From Saccharopolyspora_D taberi (GTDB taxonomy: Bacteria; Actinomycetota; Actinomycetes; Mycobacteriales; Pseudonocardiaceae): DNA of 64,000 nucleotides. The stretch lies in the NCBI RefSeq assembly GCF_039534165.1, contig NZ_BAAAUX010000016.1, forward strand, positions 62,001-126,000, given 5' to 3'. Under the pieces are notes generated by a model. The model saw only the letters and a program-made list of their open reading frames with translations, did no database searches and was not told where the DNA came from. Positions 17,187 to 25,546 of the stretch are shown here, piece after piece. Both the position numbers and the translations under genes were made by a program. Positions within the stretch are counted from its first letter, which is position 1, and each line of letters starts with the position of its first letter.

Positions 17187-17575
17187 CTCAGAGTTGGGCG
17201 TCGTTGTCGCTGGGCTGGGTGGCTCCTGCGGCGTCCGCGATAGTGGCGGAGTCGGGCGTGGCTGCTGCGGGTGTTTGGACGTGGGCGTCGTCCCTGGGGC
17301 TGGGCGGGTTCTACCCGTCCGTCGCAGTGGCGGGGTTGGGCGCATGGGGTCCGGTGCTGAGACTTGGGCGTCGTTGTTGCTGGGGCTGGGCAGGTCCTGC
17401 GGCGTCGGTCGTAGTGGCGGGGTTGGGCGCGCCGGGTCCGGGCGGCTCACACCTGGGCGTCGTTGTCGCTGGGGCTGGGCAGGTCCTGCGGCGTCCGTCG
17501 CAGTGGCGGAGTCGGGCGCGCCGGGTCCAGACGCTTACACCTGGGCGCCGTCGTCTCCGGAGCTGGGCGGGCCCT
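17187..17575. repeat. About 88-nt tandem array derived from a gene 3' end
   Basis: Five units begin near 17193, 17280, 17363, 17452 and 17540 (periods 87, 83, 89, 88). The last unit is the real C-terminal coding end plus stop of the minus-strand gene at 17535. The unit before it would read LRRTPQDLPSPSDNDAQV then stop in the same frame, against LRMRQGPPSSGDDGAQV and stop in the gene. The array is thus a diverged amplification of the gene's own end including the stop codon. No other gene is seen in 17143-17534. Confidence 0.88.
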
Positions 17576-17981
17576 GCCGCATCCGCAGCAGCAGCCAGAT
17601 GATGCCGCCGCTGACCGCGATCAGCCCGATCGGCAGCGCGGTGCTGCTGCCGAGCCCGGCCAGCGCGGGCAGCAGCAGGAGGATGAGCCCGATCCCGATC
17701 ACCACGATCCCGCCCAGAGTGGACGGTCGCGGTGTCGGCAGCGGCGGTGGTTCCGGCGGGACGTAGTGCCCCTCGTCCTCGGGCTCGTCCGGCGGCGTCC
17801 AGTCGCGCGGGCCGGTGTCCTCGGTGGGCTGCTCGGGGCGCGGGGTCCGCTCGGCCTCGGTCTCGGCTTCGGCCTCCGGCCACTTGCCGAAGCTCTGCTC
17901 CCGCTCCAGGCCCGCGACGATCTCCGCGAACGCGGCGTCGATGTCGTCGGGCCCGTCGGACCTGTCGTGGCGGGTGTTCAT
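17535..17981 (-). CDS. Small two-helix membrane protein of unknown function
   Basis: A protein of 148 residues. A hydrophilic acidic N-terminal half (about 1-85, Pro/Glu-rich) precedes two membrane helices (about 88-108 and 112-132) and a short tail. No known domain is recognised. It is translationally coupled to the hydrolase upstream (ATGA overlap). Its last 17 codons and stop are the template of the repeat array. Confidence 0.75.
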   Translation of the reverse strand: MNTRHDRSDGPDDIDAAFAEIVAGLEREQSFGKWPEAEAETEAERTPRPEQPTEDTGPRDWTPPDEPEDEGHYVPPEPPPLPTPRPSTLGGIVVIGIGLILLLLPALAGLGSSTALPIGLIAVSGGIIWLLLRMRQGPPSSGDDGAQV

Positions 17982-18745
17982 GCGAGTACCTCGGCGCGTT
18001 CGCGGTGGATCCGGTGGGCGAACTCGACGCTACCGGCGAACACCGTCGGCGCGTCGTTGTCCAGCGTCGCCACGTGGAAGCTGTCCGGCAGCACGACCTC
18101 GGTGACGTCCGGACCGGAGACGCCGTCCAGCACGATGGTGGCGTTGACCGGCTCGACGATGTGGTCGACGGCCGAGCGGAACAGCAGCAGCGGCTGCCGC
18201 ACCTTCCCGAGCTCGGCGCGCACGGTCCGCCACAGCCCGCGCAGGCTCGCCGTGGCGTGCAGCGGCAGCCGGTCGTAGGCCAGCTCCCGGACCCCGGGTT
18301 TGGCTATGTCACCCGGAATTCCGGCCACGGACGGGACCAGGTGACCGGCCAGCGGCAGCAGCGCGGCAGGCGGGCGCACCGTGGTCACCGACGGGTTCAC
18401 CAGGACGAGACCGGCGATGTCGCCGTGCAGCTGGGCCAGCCGCAGCGCCAGGGTGCCGCCCATCGACTGGCCGAAGACGAACACCGAGCGGCAGCGCCCG
18501 CGCAGCGAGGCGAGCTCGCGTTCGACCGCGCCGTACCAGTCCGGCCAGCGGGTCTTGTTCAGCTCCTGCCAGCGGGTGCCGTGGCCGGGCAGCCGCGGGC
18601 AGCGCACCGTGAACCCCTCGGCGGCGAGGTGCTCGCCCCATCCCCGCATGCTCTGCGGGCTGCTGGTGAAACCGTGGCAAAGCAGCACTCCGATGTCCTC
18701 GGAACCGTCGTGGACGAACGGTTCGGCGCCGGAAAGTACGGGCAC
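17978..18745 (-). CDS. Alpha/beta hydrolase (carboxylesterase/monoacylglycerol lipase type)
   Basis: A protein of 255 residues. The GTG at 18745 is preferred because GGGAGG lies 5 nt upstream. Oxyanion motif CHGFTSSPQSM (about 24-34), nucleophile elbow GQSMGG (Ser about 95), Asp in SAVDHIVEP (about 199) and His in SFHVATLD (about 228) complete the triad. It resembles thermostable carboxylesterase Est30, acting on short- or medium-chain esters or monoglycerides. It is divergent from plsC, which fits lipid turnover. Confidence 0.87.
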   Translation of the reverse strand: MPVLSGAEPFVHDGSEDIGVLLCHGFTSSPQSMRGWGEHLAAEGFTVRCPRLPGHGTRWQELNKTRWPDWYGAVERELASLRGRCRSVFVFGQSMGGTLALRLAQLHGDIAGLVLVNPSVTTVRPPAALLPLAGHLVPSVAGIPGDIAKPGVRELAYDRLPLHATASLRGLWRTVRAELGKVRQPLLLFRSAVDHIVEPVNATIVLDGVSGPDVTEVVLPDSFHVATLDNDAPTVFAGSVEFAHRIHRERAEVLA

Positions 18746-18960
18746 CGCAGCCTCCCAACCGCATTCGCATGCCGGTACCGCATCATCGTCGCACGGGGCG
18801 CGGCGCCGTGGGGCGGTCCGGCGCGGGCCCGCATTGTGCGTGCAGTTCCGGCTCCGTAGGCTTGTCGATCGGGGGCCTCGGCGCGGCGAGCAGCGCCAGC
18901 GCGGACCCTCTCGGGTGATCGCTTTCGCTTGACGCAACTTCCAGGGGAGGCAGCGGCGCG

Positions 18961-19707
18961 GTGCTGTACTGGGTGATGAAGCACATCTTGCTCGGCCCCC
19001 TGATGAAGTTGTTCTGCCGACCGGCGGTCACGGGCGTCGAGCACGTCCCGGCGACCGGCGGCGCCATCCTGGTCAGCAACCACCTGGCCGTGGCCGACTC
19101 GTTCTACATGCCGCTGATGATGCCGCGCCGGGTCACCTTCCTGGCCAAGCGCGAGTACTTCACCGGCCGCGGCATCAAGGGCAAGTTCAAGAAGTACTTC
19201 TTCTCCGGCGTCGGGCAGGTCCCGATCGACCGCTCCAGCGGCGCCGCGGCGCAGGCGGCCCTCGACACCGGGGTCCGGCTGCTGCGCGAGGGCAAGCTGC
19301 TGGGCATCTACCCGGAGGGCACCCGCTCGCCCGACGGCCGCCTCTACAAGGGCAAGACCGGCGTCGCGCGGATGGCGCTGGAGGCCGGGGTGCAGGTGAT
19401 CCCGATCGCGATGTTCGGCACCGACAAGGTGAACCCGATCGGCTCGAAGATGTGGCGCCCGCACAAGGTCCGGATCGTCGTCGGCGAACCGCTGGACTTC
19501 TCCCGCTACGAGGGCCTGGCCGGGGACCGGTTCGTGGAGCGCTCGATCACCGACGAGATCATGTACGCCCTGATGGAGCTGTCCGGTCAGGAGTACGTCG
19601 ACATCTACGCCGCCAAGGCCAAGGACGACCTGGCCGCCGCGGGCAAGCACATCGCGGGCTGGAAGGTCTCCGAGCCCGCGCGGGTGCCCGACACCAAGGC
19701 GGGCTGA
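18961..19707 (+). CDS. plsC: 1-acyl-sn-glycerol-3-phosphate acyltransferase family protein
   Basis: A protein of 248 residues from the GTG at 18961. PlsC motifs are NHLAVADS (NHx4D block I, about 40-47), the FLAKREYF block II region, and YPEGTRSPDGRLYKG (EGTRS block III, about 118-132), then VIPIAMFGTD (block IV). It transfers an acyl chain to lysophosphatidate or a related acceptor at the inner face of the membrane. The gene corresponds in position to Rv2182c. The precise acceptor is not shown by sequence. Confidence 0.9.
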   Translation: MLYWVMKHILLGPLMKLFCRPAVTGVEHVPATGGAILVSNHLAVADSFYMPLMMPRRVTFLAKREYFTGRGIKGKFKKYFFSGVGQVPIDRSSGAAAQAALDTGVRLLREGKLLGIYPEGTRSPDGRLYKGKTGVARMALEAGVQVIPIAMFGTDKVNPIGSKMWRPHKVRIVVGEPLDFSRYEGLAGDRFVERSITDEIMYALMELSGQEYVDIYAAKAKDDLAAAGKHIAGWKVSEPARVPDTKAG

Positions 19708-19899
19708 CCCGACGCGCCTCCCGGCCGCCGACCGGCGACATCTATCGTCTTCTCACGGGTTGACCGCTGCGCGGCGCGCAGCGGTCGAGGAGCAGGCGGA
19801 GGTGAGTCCGGCCGGCCCGGCACTGCCGGCGCCCACCCTGGCCGCGACCTGCCCGGTGCCGGTGAGAAACACAGAAAGTGCAGGTCATCAGCTTTGGCT

Positions 19900-20400
19900 A
19901 TGCGGTTCTTCTACGACTGCGAGTTCATCGAGGACGGACGGACCATCGAACTGGTGTCGATCGGGGTGGTCGACGAGTCCGGCCGCGAGTTCTACGCGGT
20001 GTCGACCGAGTTCGACGCGAGCCGGGCGGGCCAGTGGGTCCGCGAGCACGTGCTGCCGCAGCTGCCGCCCGCGTCCGATCCCGCCTGGCGGTCCCGCGCG
20101 CGGATCCGCGACGACCTGTACGCGTTCCTGACCGCCAGCGGCGCCAACATCGAGCTCTGGGCGTGGTACGCCGCCTACGACCACGTCGCGCTGGCGCAGT
20201 TGTGGGGCGCGATGCCCGCGCTGCCGTCCAGGATCCCGAAGTTCACCCGCGATCTGCGCCAGCGCTGGGAGGACGTCGGCAAGCCGAAGCTGCCCACCGC
20301 GCCGCAGAACGCCCACGACGCGCTGGCCGACGCCAAGCACAACCTCGAACGCTGGAAGGTCATCGAGGAGCACCAGCGCCGCCGCGGTTTTCCTTTCTGA
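19900..20400 (+). CDS. 3'-5' exoribonuclease (Rv2179c family)
   Basis: A protein of 166 residues. I chose the ATG at 19900 because the conserved N-terminus MRFFYDCEFIEDG starts there; a TTG at 19894 is possible. The DEDDh residues are visible: YDCEF (D, E), WYAAYDHVAL (D) and NAHDALADAKHN (H, D). This is the small RNase AS family that trims adenylate-rich RNA. It is a single gene followed by 188 nt before pfkA with no clear feature. Confidence 0.9.
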   Translation: MRFFYDCEFIEDGRTIELVSIGVVDESGREFYAVSTEFDASRAGQWVREHVLPQLPPASDPAWRSRARIRDDLYAFLTASGANIELWAWYAAYDHVALAQLWGAMPALPSRIPKFTRDLRQRWEDVGKPKLPTAPQNAHDALADAKHNLERWKVIEEHQRRRGFPF

Positions 20401-20588
20401 GCACCGGAGCTGCCCCAACCGGCCGCGCCCGCTCAAGATCAACGGCCGAGCCCGCTGCGCCGCCAGGCACAAGCCCCGCGCCTGAGCCCCCGGGTACTTG
20501 CTGCACCGATCCAGTCCGTGACACGCTCACATCGGGTCTGAGACCCAGATCACCACGTGAGCTGGTTTCGAACTAGGAGGCGGCGAGG

Positions 20589-21626
20589 ATGCCGGCTGGA
20601 ATGCGTGTCGGAGTGCTGACCGGCGGGGGTGACTGCCCGGGGCTGAACGCGGTCCTGCGCGCGGTGACCCGCAAGGCGATCTCGGTGTACGGGCACGAGG
20701 TCGTCGGGTTCCGCAGCGGTTGGCTCGGACCGCTGGAGGGCAAGGTCATGCCCCTGGGACTGGACGAGGTCGAGGAGATCCTGAACCGGGGTGGCACCAT
20801 CCTCGGCTCCTCCCGCACCAACCCGTACAAGGTCGACGACGGGATCGCGCGGCTGAAGGCCAACCTCGAACAGCACCGGGTGGACGCGCTGATCGCCATC
20901 GGCGGTGAGGACACCCTCGGCGTCGCCGAGCAGCTCACGCACGAGGGCGTGCCGGTCGTCGGCGTGCCCAAGACGATCGACAACGACCTGGGGGCCACCG
21001 ACTACACCTTCGGCTTCGACACCGCCGTGCACATCGCGACCGAGGCGATCGACCGGCTGCGCACCACGGCGGAGTCGCACCACCGCGCGCTGGTCGTCGA
21101 GGTGATGGGGCGGCACGCGGGCTGGATCGCGCTGCACTCCGGGCTGGCGGGCGGCGCGAACGTGATCCTCGGACCGGAGAAGCGGTTCAGCGTCGAGCGG
21201 GTCTGCGAATGGGTGCAGCGCCGGTTCGAGCGGCAGTACGCGCCGATCATCGTCGTGGCCGAGGGCGCGATCCCGGAGGGCGGCAGCGAGGTGCTCCAGA
21301 CCGGGGAGAAGGACGCGTTCGGCCACGTCCGGCTCGGCGGCGTCGGCACCTGGCTGGCCGAGGAGATCGCGCAGCGCACCGGCAAGGAGTCGCGCGCGGT
21401 CGTGCTCGGCCACACCCAGCGCGGCGGCACGCCGACGGCCTACGACCGGGTGCTGGCCACCCGGTTCGGCCTGCACGCGATCGACGCGGTCAGCGAGGGC
21501 GACTTCGGCCAGATGGTCGCGCTGCGCGGCACCGACATCGTGCGGGTGCCGCTGAAGGAGGCCACCGCCGAGCTCAAGACGGTTCCGCTGGAGCGCTACG
21601 AGGAGGCCGAGGTCCTGTTCGGCTAG
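20589..21626 (+). CDS. pfkA: 6-phosphofructokinase with pyrophosphate-type active-site residues
   Basis: A protein of 345 residues. The ATG at 20589 has AGGAGG a short distance upstream. PFK motifs are TGGGDCPGLNA (about 11-21), IGGEDTLG (about 104-111), PKTIDND (about 127-133) and VEVMGRHAGW. The residue equivalent to E. coli Gly104 is Asp (D108) and that of Gly124 is Lys (K128). Asp at the first position with Lys at the second is the known signature of PPi-dependent PFKs; ATP enzymes of mycobacteria keep Gly at the first. It converts fructose 6-phosphate to the 1,6-bisphosphate, and a PPi enzyme would work reversibly. No allosteric effector site is evident to me. Confidence 0.92.
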   Translation: MPAGMRVGVLTGGGDCPGLNAVLRAVTRKAISVYGHEVVGFRSGWLGPLEGKVMPLGLDEVEEILNRGGTILGSSRTNPYKVDDGIARLKANLEQHRVDALIAIGGEDTLGVAEQLTHEGVPVVGVPKTIDNDLGATDYTFGFDTAVHIATEAIDRLRTTAESHHRALVVEVMGRHAGWIALHSGLAGGANVILGPEKRFSVERVCEWVQRRFERQYAPIIVVAEGAIPEGGSEVLQTGEKDAFGHVRLGGVGTWLAEEIAQRTGKESRAVVLGHTQRGGTPTAYDRVLATRFGLHAIDAVSEGDFGQMVALRGTDIVRVPLKEATAELKTVPLERYEEAEVLFG

Positions 21627-21746
21627 TCCGGCCGAACCAACCGGGTGAACAGTTTGCGCAATTCCCTCGCACCTGGTGGAAAGGTGCCAATCTCATTCCA
21701 GCCGCTCCGATCAGGCGCGGCCGGACTGGGTTCATAAGGGGAAGTC

Positions 21747-22043
21747 ATGCGTTCACATCGGTTGTTCAGCATTGGCACCACCACCGTCGCGTTGATCGGC
21801 GCCGCGTTCGCGGTCGCGCCGGTCGCGAACGCGGAGGGAACCGCTCCCGCCTGCATCGCCAGGGTCGTCGACAACCAGGCCGACGCCCAGTACGTGTGGG
21901 TCCGCAACGAGTGCGGGAAGACGATGCGCATCAAGATCATCGTCAAGGGCGGCCGCGACACCGGCTGCAACACGCTCCGCAACGGGCAGAGCCGCGAGTG
22001 GAAGCTCACCTGGGGCAGCTACGACAAGACGGTGACCTGCTGA
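21747..22043 (+). CDS. Small secreted two-disulfide protein (tendamistat-like cysteine spacing)
   Basis: A protein of 98 residues with a clear signal peptide (cleavage near ANA-EG, about residue 30). The mature part of about 68 residues has four Cys: PAC, NEC, TGC and the last residue VTC. The central spacing of 18 equals that of the alpha-amylase inhibitor tendamistat. The WRY inhibitory triad is absent, however. A small beta-sandwich with two disulfides is a reasonable guess; the function is unknown. AAGGGGAAG lies just upstream of the ATG, and a strong terminator follows. Confidence 0.8.
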   Translation: MRSHRLFSIGTTTVALIGAAFAVAPVANAEGTAPACIARVVDNQADAQYVWVRNECGKTMRIKIIVKGGRDTGCNTLRNGQSREWKLTWGSYDKTVTC

Positions 22044-22049
22044 TCGGCT

Positions 22050-22087
22050 GAAGGGCGCCGCTCCTCGCGCGGGGGGCGGCGCCCTTC
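22050..22087 (+). terminator. Terminator after the small secreted protein gene
   Basis: A perfect 12-bp stem GAAGGGCGCCGC / GCGGCGCCCTTC around a 14-nt loop, 6 nt after the stop. Confidence 0.87.
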
Positions 22088-22137
22088 GGCTGTCCGGCTA
22101 TAGTCGGCTCGACGATCCGACGGCGGACGGAGCTGGA

Positions 22138-23373
22138 GTGACGAGGCGGACCGGCTCCCAGCTCAAGCCGGTGGCCCAGCTCAAACCGGTGGCACGGGCC
22201 GGACTTCTGCTCGCGGTCCCGGCGCTGGCCCTGATCTCCGTCGGCGTCCCGCTCAACGTCCTCATCTACGACGTCCCGTTCCTGCTGGCGTTCCCGGTCA
22301 CCGTCGTGCACGGCGCCTCGATCGTGCTCGCGCTGGTGCGGCCCCGGATCGCCGCGATCACATCGGTGGCCGGCCTGCTGCTGCTCGTGGTCCTGGGACG
22401 CGGTGACGACCTGGGAGCGCCGTGGCCGTTGTCGGTCACGGCCCTGCTCACCCAGATCCTGGTGATCGTCGTCCTCGGCCTGCGCGCCACCTGGCCGGTC
22501 GGCCTGTGCTGCTGGCTGGCGAGCGTCGCGGTCGCTGCCGCCGGGGCCGCACTGCTCCCGCGCGGCGACACCGAAGCCGCGGTCACCGGCAACATCGTCC
22601 TGCTGACGTCGATCTCCGGCGGACTCCTCCTCCTGGGCGTCGTGGTGCGGCAGTGGCAGCAGATCCGCTCCCAGCTGGTGCGCGAGCGGGCGGTCAGCGC
22701 CGAGGAGCACGCCAAGCGCGTGCTGGTCGAGGAGAAGGCGCGCATCGCGCGGGAGCTGCACGACGTGATCGCGCACAGCATGTCGATCATCAACGTGCAG
22801 GCCACGACCGCGCGCTACCGGTACCCGGATCTGAACCCGGAGCTGGCCCGCGAGTTCGACGAGGTGTCGGCGGCCTCCCGCCAGGCGCTGACCGAGATGC
22901 GCGGCCTGCTCAGCGTGCTGCGCGACGAGGAGTCCGGCGGGGCGCTGGCCCCGCAGCCGGGGCTCACCCGGATCCCGGAGCTGATCGAGAACGCGCGACG
23001 GGCCGGGATGCGCGTCGAGGCGCACGACCTCGCCGTCCTCGACGGCCTCGGCGCCAGTGACATCGCCGGGGTGGCGGCGTTCCGGATCGTGCAGGAGGCG
23101 CTGAGCAACGTCACCCGGCACGCGGCCGGTGCGCGCTGCGAGGTGCGCTTCGCGCGCATGGACGGCGACCTGATCATCGACGTGCGCAACGATGCTCCCG
23201 AGCCGGGGGTCACGCCCGGCCCCGGCGGCGGGCACGGGCTGATCGGCATGCAGGAGCGGGCGGCGATCCTGGGCGGCTCGGTCCGGACCGGCCGGACCGA
23301 GGACGGCGGTTTCGAGGTGCACGCGGTCCTCCCGCTCGATTCCAGCGACGAACAGGAGCGGCAGGACCGGTGA
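22138..23373 (+). CDS. NarL-type sensor histidine kinase
   Basis: A protein of 411 residues from the GTG at 22138. Five or six membrane helices lie at about 20-172. The HisKA_3 box is EKARIARELHDVIAHSMSII with H208 as phosphoacceptor. A HATPase_c domain follows, with QEALSNVTRHA (N box) and GGGHGLIGM (G box). There is no large extracellular sensor, as in DesK-like kinases. A possible -10 TATAGT sits at 22099-22104. The 5' end carries an 18-nt tandem duplication (22159-22194) giving QLKPVA twice before the first helix. It overlaps the response regulator by 4 nt. Confidence 0.93.
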   Translation: MTRRTGSQLKPVAQLKPVARAGLLLAVPALALISVGVPLNVLIYDVPFLLAFPVTVVHGASIVLALVRPRIAAITSVAGLLLLVVLGRGDDLGAPWPLSVTALLTQILVIVVLGLRATWPVGLCCWLASVAVAAAGAALLPRGDTEAAVTGNIVLLTSISGGLLLLGVVVRQWQQIRSQLVRERAVSAEEHAKRVLVEEKARIARELHDVIAHSMSIINVQATTARYRYPDLNPELAREFDEVSAASRQALTEMRGLLSVLRDEESGGALAPQPGLTRIPELIENARRAGMRVEAHDLAVLDGLGASDIAGVAAFRIVQEALSNVTRHAAGARCEVRFARMDGDLIIDVRNDAPEPGVTPGPGGGHGLIGMQERAAILGGSVRTGRTEDGGFEVHAVLPLDSSDEQERQDR

Positions 23374-24038
23374 CGATCAAGGTGCTGGTGGTCGACGACC
23401 AGGCGATGGTGCGCGCGGGGTTCGCCGCGCTGCTGGCCGCCCAGCCGGACATGGAGGTCGTGGGCGAGGCCGAGGACGGCGCGCAGGCCGTCGCGTTGGG
23501 GCGGGAACGCGAACCCGACGTCGTCCTGATGGACGTGCGGATGCCGGTGCTCAACGGCATCGAGGCGACCAAGCAACTGCTGAGCTCTCCCGGCCACGTG
23601 CCCCGCGTGCTGATGCTGACGACCTTCGACATCGACGACTACGTCTACGAGGCGATCCGGGCCGGGGCGAGCGGCTTCCTGCTCAAGGACGCGCTCCCGG
23701 CCGACCTGGTCTCCGGCGTGCGCGTGGTCGCCGCGGGCGAGGCGCTGCTCGCGCCGACCGTCACCCGCCGGATGATCGAGCACTTCTCCCGCGCGGTCGC
23801 GCCGCCCCGGCGGACCTCGCCCCGCCTTGACGTGCTCACCGAGCGGGAGCGCGAGGTGCTGGTGCGCGTCGCGCAGGGGCTGTCGAACTCCGAGATCGCC
23901 GAGGTGCTGTTCATCGCCGAGCAGACGGTGAAGAGCCACGTCAGCCGGATCCTCGGCAAGCTGGAGGTGCGGGACCGGGTGCAGGCGGTCGTCGCCGCCT
24001 ACGAGTCCGGTCTGGTCTCCTCGCCGAATTCGCCGTGA
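23370..24038 (+). CDS. NarL/FixJ-family response regulator
   Basis: A protein of 222 residues from the GTG at 23370. The receiver domain (1-120) has DD at 9-10, the phosphoacceptor D55 in VVLMDVRMP, Thr in MLTTF and Lys in FLLKD. The LuxR-type HTH (about 152-215) has LTEREREVLVRVAQGLSNSEIAEVLFIAEQTVKSHVSRIL. It is the cognate partner of the kinase upstream. The palindrome at 24068-24089, 29 nt past its stop and upstream of the acyltransferase gene, is the best candidate target site. Confidence 0.94.
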   Translation: MTIKVLVVDDQAMVRAGFAALLAAQPDMEVVGEAEDGAQAVALGREREPDVVLMDVRMPVLNGIEATKQLLSSPGHVPRVLMLTTFDIDDYVYEAIRAGASGFLLKDALPADLVSGVRVVAAGEALLAPTVTRRMIEHFSRAVAPPRRTSPRLDVLTEREREVLVRVAQGLSNSEIAEVLFIAEQTVKSHVSRILGKLEVRDRVQAVVAAYESGLVSSPNSP

Positions 24039-24067
24039 ATGGCTCCCGGGGATGAGCCCCGGCCCGA

Positions 24068-24089
24068 ACCCCCTACCGCGGTAGGGGGT
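24068..24089 (+). promoter_or_regulatory. Perfect 22-bp palindrome upstream of the acyltransferase gene
   Basis: Arms ACCCCCTA and TAGGGGGT flank the self-complementary core CCGCGG, so the whole 22 bp is a perfect palindrome. It lies in the 150-nt gap between the response regulator and the acyltransferase gene. It fits a dimeric LuxR-type regulator site, most simply that of the adjacent response regulator. A terminator role is less likely because no loop or U tract is present. Confidence 0.6.
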
Positions 24090-24188
24090 CGCAAAGCGCT
24101 CCCGAGCGGGACGCGGAAAAAGCATTCCGCCACATAGCCTTCCCGTTGTCCGAAAAGGGAATTCGGAAATTCCAGGGGAGAAGTGGCA

Positions 24189-25487
24189 GTGATCACCGTG
24201 CAGAAAACCGCGCCGCCGAACGGTGCGCAGAATCGCGATCCGGTGCTGGATCTGGTGCGGGCGGGATGCCTGGTGGTCGTGGTGGTGCTGCACGCCGTGA
24301 TGGCCGGGATCACCGTCGACGCGGGCGGGATCGACATCGTCAACGCGGTGGACGACCAGGACTGGTTCACCCCGGTCAGCTGGTTCGTGCAAGTGATGCC
24401 GCTGTTTTTCATCGTCGGTGGATTCGCCGGAATAACGCAGTGGCGGCGAATGCGCGACAAAGGCGGGACCGCCGTCGAATTCGTGCACGGCCGGTTGAAC
24501 CGGCTCGCCCGGCCCGCGCTGATCGCGTTCGCGATGATCGGCCTCGGGCTCGTGGGGGCCGGACTCGCCGGAGTCCCGGGAGACCTGATCGCGCAGGTCG
24601 GTTATCGGATGGGACAGCCGATGTGGTTCCTCGGCGTCTACCTGGGCGTTTCGGCGCTGGTCCCGGTGCTCGCGCGCGGTCACGAGAGCGCGCCCAGGAC
24701 CGTGCTGGCCGGGCTGCTGTCCCTGGCGCTCTCGGTCGACCTGCTCGCGGCCCGGACCGGGATCACCGCGCTCGGCTTCCTCAACCTCGCGTTCGTCTGG
24801 CTCGCACTCCAGCAGCTCGGCTTCTGGTACGCCGACGGCTGGCTGCGCGACTGCTCCCGGCGGCGGCTGCTGGGAGCTGCGATCAGCGCGCTGGGGGTGC
24901 TGCTGATCGCCACCGCCGCCGGGCCCTACTCCGCGAACATGTACGTGAACCTCAACCCGCCGACGGCCTGCCTGGTGCTGCTCGGCTTCGCCCAGCTCTG
25001 CCTGGTCGCCCTGGCCACCCCGCGACTGCGCTCGTGGCTCGACCGGTCGCGGGTGCGCAGGTCCGTCGACGCCCTGGGAGCCCGCTCGCTGAGCGTGTAC
25101 CTCTGGCACATGCCCGCGCTGGTGCTGCTGGCCGCGATGCTGCTGGTGCTGCGGGCGCCGTGGCCGGACCTGTTCGGCGCGAGCTGGTGGCTGACCCGGG
25201 TTCCGTGGATCGCCGGGATCGGGCTGATCACCTTCGCCCTGGTGGCCGTGTTCGGCCGGTTCGAGCGGCGGTCCCGCTCCGCGTCCGGGGCAGGGGCGTT
25301 CCGGGCCGGGCTCGGCGTGCTGGTCGCGATCGGCGGTGTCGCCGCGGTCCTGGTGACGGGGTTCAGCGCGGTGTCCGCGGCGGCCGGTGCAGCGCTGCTC
25401 GCCGGAGCGATTCGCCTCACCCGGTCCCAGCCCGTGGAACGCGGGTGGACCCGGCAGGAGTTCGAGCTCGCCGCCAGGAGCGTCTGA
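24189..25487 (+). CDS. Acyltransferase 3 family membrane protein
   Basis: About 432 residues. The GTG at 24189 is preferred over 24183 because GGGGAG then lies 8 nt away. It has about ten membrane helices. The family signature near the N-terminus is DLVRAGCLVVVVVLHAVM (R and H, about 20-38), with MPLFFIVGGF and SLSVYLWHMPALVL further on. The family O-acylates sugars, peptidoglycan or secondary metabolites using acyl-CoA from the cytoplasm. The substrate is unknown. It is probably expressed under the two-component system directly upstream. Confidence 0.85.
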   Translation: MITVQKTAPPNGAQNRDPVLDLVRAGCLVVVVVLHAVMAGITVDAGGIDIVNAVDDQDWFTPVSWFVQVMPLFFIVGGFAGITQWRRMRDKGGTAVEFVHGRLNRLARPALIAFAMIGLGLVGAGLAGVPGDLIAQVGYRMGQPMWFLGVYLGVSALVPVLARGHESAPRTVLAGLLSLALSVDLLAARTGITALGFLNLAFVWLALQQLGFWYADGWLRDCSRRRLLGAAISALGVLLIATAAGPYSANMYVNLNPPTACLVLLGFAQLCLVALATPRLRSWLDRSRVRRSVDALGARSLSVYLWHMPALVLLAAMLLVLRAPWPDLFGASWWLTRVPWIAGIGLITFALVAVFGRFERRSRSASGAGAFRAGLGVLVAIGGVAAVLVTGFSAVSAAAGAALLAGAIRLTRSQPVERGWTRQEFELAARSV

Positions 25488-25546
25488 ACCGTGCCGACGA
25501 CCACGTTCCCGAAATTCCCAGTGACGTCCTCGCTACCATGTTTTCC

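Noticed and set aside
17187..17575. CRISPR array at this and the other tandem repeats
   Set aside because: Units are directly adjacent, diverge in sequence, lack constant-length unique spacers, and no cas genes are present.
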